Shown here piece by piece: positions 61,327 through 64,000 of a stretch of DNA of 64,000 nucleotides. Below the pieces are notes generated by a model, which did no database searches, was not told the origin of the DNA, and worked only from the letters and a program-made list of their open reading frames with translations. Each line of letters begins with the position of its first letter. Position 1 is the first letter of the stretch. This DNA comes from Dehalococcoidia bacterium (GTDB lineage: Bacteria > Chloroflexota > Dehalococcoidia > Dehalococcoidales > UBA2162), in contig DUFA01000116.1 in assembly GCA_011191975.1 (NCBI GenBank), positions 42,634 to 106,633 of the forward strand. Direction: 5' to 3'. A program made the position numbers and the translations under genes.

Positions 61327-62187
61327 CTACAGGTATTTCCCGAATATCATCTCGAGTTTCTTTTTCTGCTCTTCAGGCATTGCTTCGGGAGAAGTGACGA
61401 ACGCTGTCTGCAACGCGGTGGGGCAGGGACATACCCGCTTCTCCGGTATGCGGCTGATAGATTTCTTGATTATTCCCTTTGCTATATCAACATTGTGGTG
61501 CATAATACCCAGTATTACATCAACTGTTATCGCCTCGGCGCTTTCCCACCAGCTGTCATAGTCTGTAACGCAGCCAATAACTGCGTAGCAGATCTCAGCT
61601 TCTCTCGCCAGCTTTGCCTCCGGCAGGGTGGTCATTCCTATCAGGTCGGCGCCCCAGGACCTGTACAGCCGGGACTCGGCGCGGGTTGAGAAAGCAGGAC
61701 CTTCCATTACTACGAAGGTCCCGCCCTTATGGACAGTCGTTCCTGTTTCCCTTGCAGATTCATGCAGAATATCACTCAGGACAGGGCAGAAAGGATCGGC
61801 AAACGGAATATGACCGACTATTCCGTCGCCGAAGAACGTACTTTCTCGCAGGCGTGTACGGTCTATTACCTGGTCGGGGATTAGCAAATGTCCCGGTTCT
61901 ATCTCCTTCTTGAAGCTGCCGGCGGAGCAGGATGCGATAATATGTTCCACGCCAAGTGATTTCATGGCATAGATATTCGCCTTGTTCGGAAGTTCAGAAG
62001 GTGATAATTTATGCCCTCTACCGTGTCTCGAAAGGAAGGCTATCCCTGTTCCCTCGAGTTTACCGACTATGAAACTGTCGCTGGGTTTACCGAACGGGGT
62101 ATCGATACTGACTTCCTCGATATCCGTCATTCCCTCGATATTATAAAGCCCGGTTCCCCCGATAACTCCGATTTTCGCTTCAGGCAT
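61327..62187 (-). CDS. mtnP: S-methyl-5'-thioadenosine phosphorylase
   Basis: This 286-residue enzyme splits MTA to adenine and 5-methylthioribose-1-phosphate. It has GVIGGTGLYNIEG, FLSRHGRGHKLSPSELPNKANI, VVMEGPAFSTRAESRLYRSWGADLIGMT and the family DYDSWW. With mtnA it gives the first two steps of methionine salvage. The substrate specificity could include 5'-deoxyadenosine. Confidence 0.92.
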   Translation of the reverse strand: MPEAKIGVIGGTGLYNIEGMTDIEEVSIDTPFGKPSDSFIVGKLEGTGIAFLSRHGRGHKLSPSELPNKANIYAMKSLGVEHIIASCSAGSFKKEIEPGHLLIPDQVIDRTRLRESTFFGDGIVGHIPFADPFCPVLSDILHESARETGTTVHKGGTFVVMEGPAFSTRAESRLYRSWGADLIGMTTLPEAKLAREAEICYAVIGCVTDYDSWWESAEAITVDVILGIMHHNVDIAKGIIKKSISRIPEKRVCPCPTALQTAFVTSPEAMPEEQKKKLEMIFGKYL

Positions 62188-62240
62188 TGAGTTCCTCCTA
62201 GCGGTTATATGTAGATTTTAAGCTGTACTATTCTTTATAG

Positions 62241-62260
62241 ATTCCCGCCTTCGCGGGAAT
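62241..62260. repeat. Small REP-like palindrome
   Basis: ATTCCCGC / GCGGGAAT with a CTTC loop is a perfect 8-bp stem. Same form as 2097-2116. It lies upstream of mtnP (minus strand). Confidence 0.55.
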
Positions 62261-62286
62261 GGCATGTTGATCTCATATACGGAAAT

Positions 62287-62496
62287 TTAGCCAATTTCTA
62301 TCCCGAGTTCTTTTATTATTTCATCCATAGGAGTTCTCTTTTTCCTGGAATTCCTCTGTTCTTTCAGTTTTTCGATAATTTCCTCTCTAACTTCCAACCC
62401 CTCATCAGGATCACCGAAAATTTCCTCCAGTTTGGCTTCGATAGTTTCTTCTATCAAAGCTTTAAACTGTTCTATAGTCAGTTCCTTGATTTTCAT
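62287..62496 (-). CDS. Antitoxin-like helical protein
   Basis: This 69-residue acidic helical protein (LTIEQFKALIEETIEAKLEEIFGDPDEGLEVREEIIEKLKEQ) resembles the small antitoxin-like proteins with the pattern LGDPDxGLEL. No toxin gene lies beside it, so it may be an orphan antitoxin. Function inferred weakly. Confidence 0.6.
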   Translation of the reverse strand: MKIKELTIEQFKALIEETIEAKLEEIFGDPDEGLEVREEIIEKLKEQRNSRKKRTPMDEIIKELGIEIG

Positions 62497-62580
62497 CTCC
62501 TGCCCTCCACCGGAATATACTGACTATTATATATGATGCGGGGGATCAACTTAACCTGCTTCCCCTTATAAATCCGTAAT

Positions 62581-62970
62581 TTACGCCCAAATTTCCTGCC
62601 ACCGAAATGGTAATAGCTCTTTCAGTGGTAATGTCTTATTCTCACTTAACACGATTGCCGTATCAATATTTGATTTATTTACCTGATAGATCAGTTCCCT
62701 GCATCTACCACAAGGCGGGGCAATCTCTTTCTTTTCATTAACAGCTACGATCATGGTGATTTCTGACTCTTTATGTTTCAACATTTCAGCAATAGCCGAA
62801 TGCTCGGCACAAAAACCAAGGCTACAGGAACAATCTATACATACACCTGTGTAAACGTTGCCCGCTTTTGTCGTCAGTGCCGCTCCTACTCCACCACTGG
62901 TGCAATCATCACTCGATCTGTAATGCCCGACCACTTCGTACGCTTTGTTTATCAAATCATTTATTTCCAT
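62581..62970 (-). CDS. cdd: Cytidine deaminase
   Basis: This 129-residue zinc enzyme deaminates cytidine. It has FCAEHSAIAEML (zinc ligand and catalytic Glu) and APPCGRCRELIYQ (two zinc Cys). The start overlaps the mtnA 3' end by 10 bases, so the two are coupled. Confidence 0.92.
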   Translation of the reverse strand: MEINDLINKAYEVVGHYRSSDDCTSGGVGAALTTKAGNVYTGVCIDCSCSLGFCAEHSAIAEMLKHKESEITMIVAVNEKKEIAPPCGRCRELIYQVNKSNIDTAIVLSENKTLPLKELLPFRWQEIWA

Positions 62971-63989
62971 CTCTTTATACCCTCGTGAAAAGGCTCTCTG
63001 ATTATACCACGCTCGGTGATGATGGCGGTTATGTAGCGGTGGGGGGTGACGTCGAAAGCGGGATTTTCTACTGATGTGTTATCAGGTGCTGTCTGCACTC
63101 CCTGGAAATGGGTAATCTCTTCCGGATTTCGCTCCTCGATCGGGATATCGTCGCCGGTTTTCAGCGAGGTGTCGATTGTGCTGAACGGGGCGGCGATGTA
63201 GAAGGGGATATTATGTTCTTTTGCCAGCACCGCCAGGGTGTAGGTGCCTATCTTGTTGGCAGTGTCGCCGTTGGCGGTTATCCTGTCGGCTCCGGTAATT
63301 ACGCAGTCGATCCTGCCCTGGCTCATCATGTATCCTGCCATGGAGTCCGTTATCAGTGTCACAGGCACGCCGGCCTGCTGTAACTCCCAGGTGGTCAGCC
63401 GGGCTCCCTGGAGCAGGGGACGGGTCTCATCAGCGTAGACACTCACGTTCTTGCCCTGCTCTTTTGCCCTGATTATTACGCCCAGGGCAGTACCGTAGCC
63501 GGTAGTAGCCAGCGGTCCGGCATTGCAGTGGGTGAGAACGGTGAAACCGTCTTCGATAAGTTCAGCGCCATAGTCGCTGAGTTTTTCCGTAGCTTCCGCT
63601 TCCTCATTGTGAATTTTCACTGCTTCATCTACAAGAGCCTGCTTAATCTCTTCCACCGTGCCTGCTGTCCCGGCGACTTTATCCATTCTCTCGACGGCGA
63701 AGAACAGGTTCCTGGCGGTAGGTCTTGTTGCAGCGACAGTCCGGCTGACAACCTGGTATTCTTTTATAAATATATTGTTGAACTCAGATTTTATCTTTAA
63801 CGCACCGAGAGCAATCGCATACCCTCCGGCTACGCCGATAGACGGCGCGCCGCGGACTACCAGTTGCTTGATTGCAGTGCATACTTCAAGGTAATCATGC
63901 GTCTCCAGGTATACTTCCTCGAGCGGAAGTCTCGTCTGGTCGAGGATCTTTATCCTATTACCAAGCCATTCGATAGGTTTGACTGCCAT
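62961..63989 (-). CDS. mtnA: S-methyl-5-thioribose-1-phosphate isomerase
   Basis: This 342-residue enzyme isomerises 5-methylthioribose-1-phosphate, the product of MtnP. It has VRGAPSIGVAGGYAIAL, the catalytic Cys region TVLTHCNAGPLATTGYGTALGVI, ADETRPLLQGARLTTWEL and ITGADRI (catalytic Asp). The gene start (63989) is inside the window. It overlaps cdd by 10 bases. Upstream (minus strand) the window ends at 64000. Confidence 0.94.
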   Translation of the reverse strand: MAVKPIEWLGNRIKILDQTRLPLEEVYLETHDYLEVCTAIKQLVVRGAPSIGVAGGYAIALGALKIKSEFNNIFIKEYQVVSRTVAATRPTARNLFFAVERMDKVAGTAGTVEEIKQALVDEAVKIHNEEAEATEKLSDYGAELIEDGFTVLTHCNAGPLATTGYGTALGVIIRAKEQGKNVSVYADETRPLLQGARLTTWELQQAGVPVTLITDSMAGYMMSQGRIDCVITGADRITANGDTANKIGTYTLAVLAKEHNIPFYIAAPFSTIDTSLKTGDDIPIEERNPEEITHFQGVQTAPDNTSVENPAFDVTPHRYITAIITERGIIREPFHEGIKRWK

Positions 63990-64000
63990 TTAGCTGCGCA

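Overview
The window reads as a chromosomal segment of a bacterium of the Chloroflexota, most likely class Dehalococcoidia or a close relative. This is inferred from an EF-Tu with a four-cysteine insertion, a free-standing core-type MetE, cobamide-associated URO-D-family methyltransferase relatives, thiolase/DUF35 pairs and two probable selenoproteins. There are no rRNA genes, CRISPR arrays, intact transposons or prophage. TGA is used as a normal stop elsewhere (the GH127 gene at 16452-16454, the small Cys-rich gene at 57944-57946), so the two in-frame TGA codons described below are not a change of genetic code.

Layout. 1-2.9 kb: 3' part of dnaN with its terminator, a toroid-fold protein, a hicBA toxin-antitoxin pair and two gene remnants. 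3-4.2 kb: an AT-rich membrane-protein pair, possibly one frameshifted gene. 4.4-14.2 kb: two MFS exporters, a URO-D-family protein divergent from an FAD desaturase-like oxidoreductase, an SRPBCC protein, a UGSC-type selenoprotein fused to a large second domain, a cupin and a UbiE-type methyltransferase. 14.5-20.7 kb: a GH127 glycosidase, an MDR dehydrogenase that lacks the catalytic-zinc ligands, a universal stress protein and KatG. 20.7-29.2 kb: a nucleotidyltransferase, a zinc-ribbon protein, LemA and an M48 protease, a Na/Pi cotransporter, a second stress protein, an SLC13 permease, flavodoxin and a selenocysteine MsrA. 29-43 kb: a sugar kinase, a ferredoxin-like protein, metG behind a structured leader RNA, hypB, tlyA, purF, an ADP-forming acyl-CoA synthetase-like protein, GNAT, HEAT and PAC2 proteins. 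43-49 kb, minus strand: tldE-tldD and thiolase, 3-hydroxyacyl-CoA dehydrogenase and enoyl-CoA hydratase. 49-56.6 kb, minus strand: tRNA-Thr, tRNA-Tyr, tRNA-Thr, tuf, rpmG, secE, nusG, rplK, rplA, a thiolase/DUF35 pair, rplJ and rplL. 56.8-64 kb: a WYL regulator with a GyrI-like protein, a kinase-like protein and a methionine/MTA salvage group (mtnA, cdd, mtnP, core MetE).

How the genes work together. Redox and stress defence recurs: KatG, MsrA, two Usp proteins, flavodoxin and the UGSC protein. Fatty-acid or beta-oxidation-like genes flank and interrupt the ribosomal operon. MetG, MtnA, MtnP and the MetE-like protein all concern methionine or methylthioadenosine. The strongest non-routine observations are the Sec-encoding TGA in msrA with a textbook bacterial SECIS hairpin, the divergent Sec protein of the UGSC family, an unassigned terminator/antiterminator leader before metG, a symmetric 10-bp operator-like repeat over two divergent promoters, and the MDR dehydrogenase without catalytic-zinc ligands.
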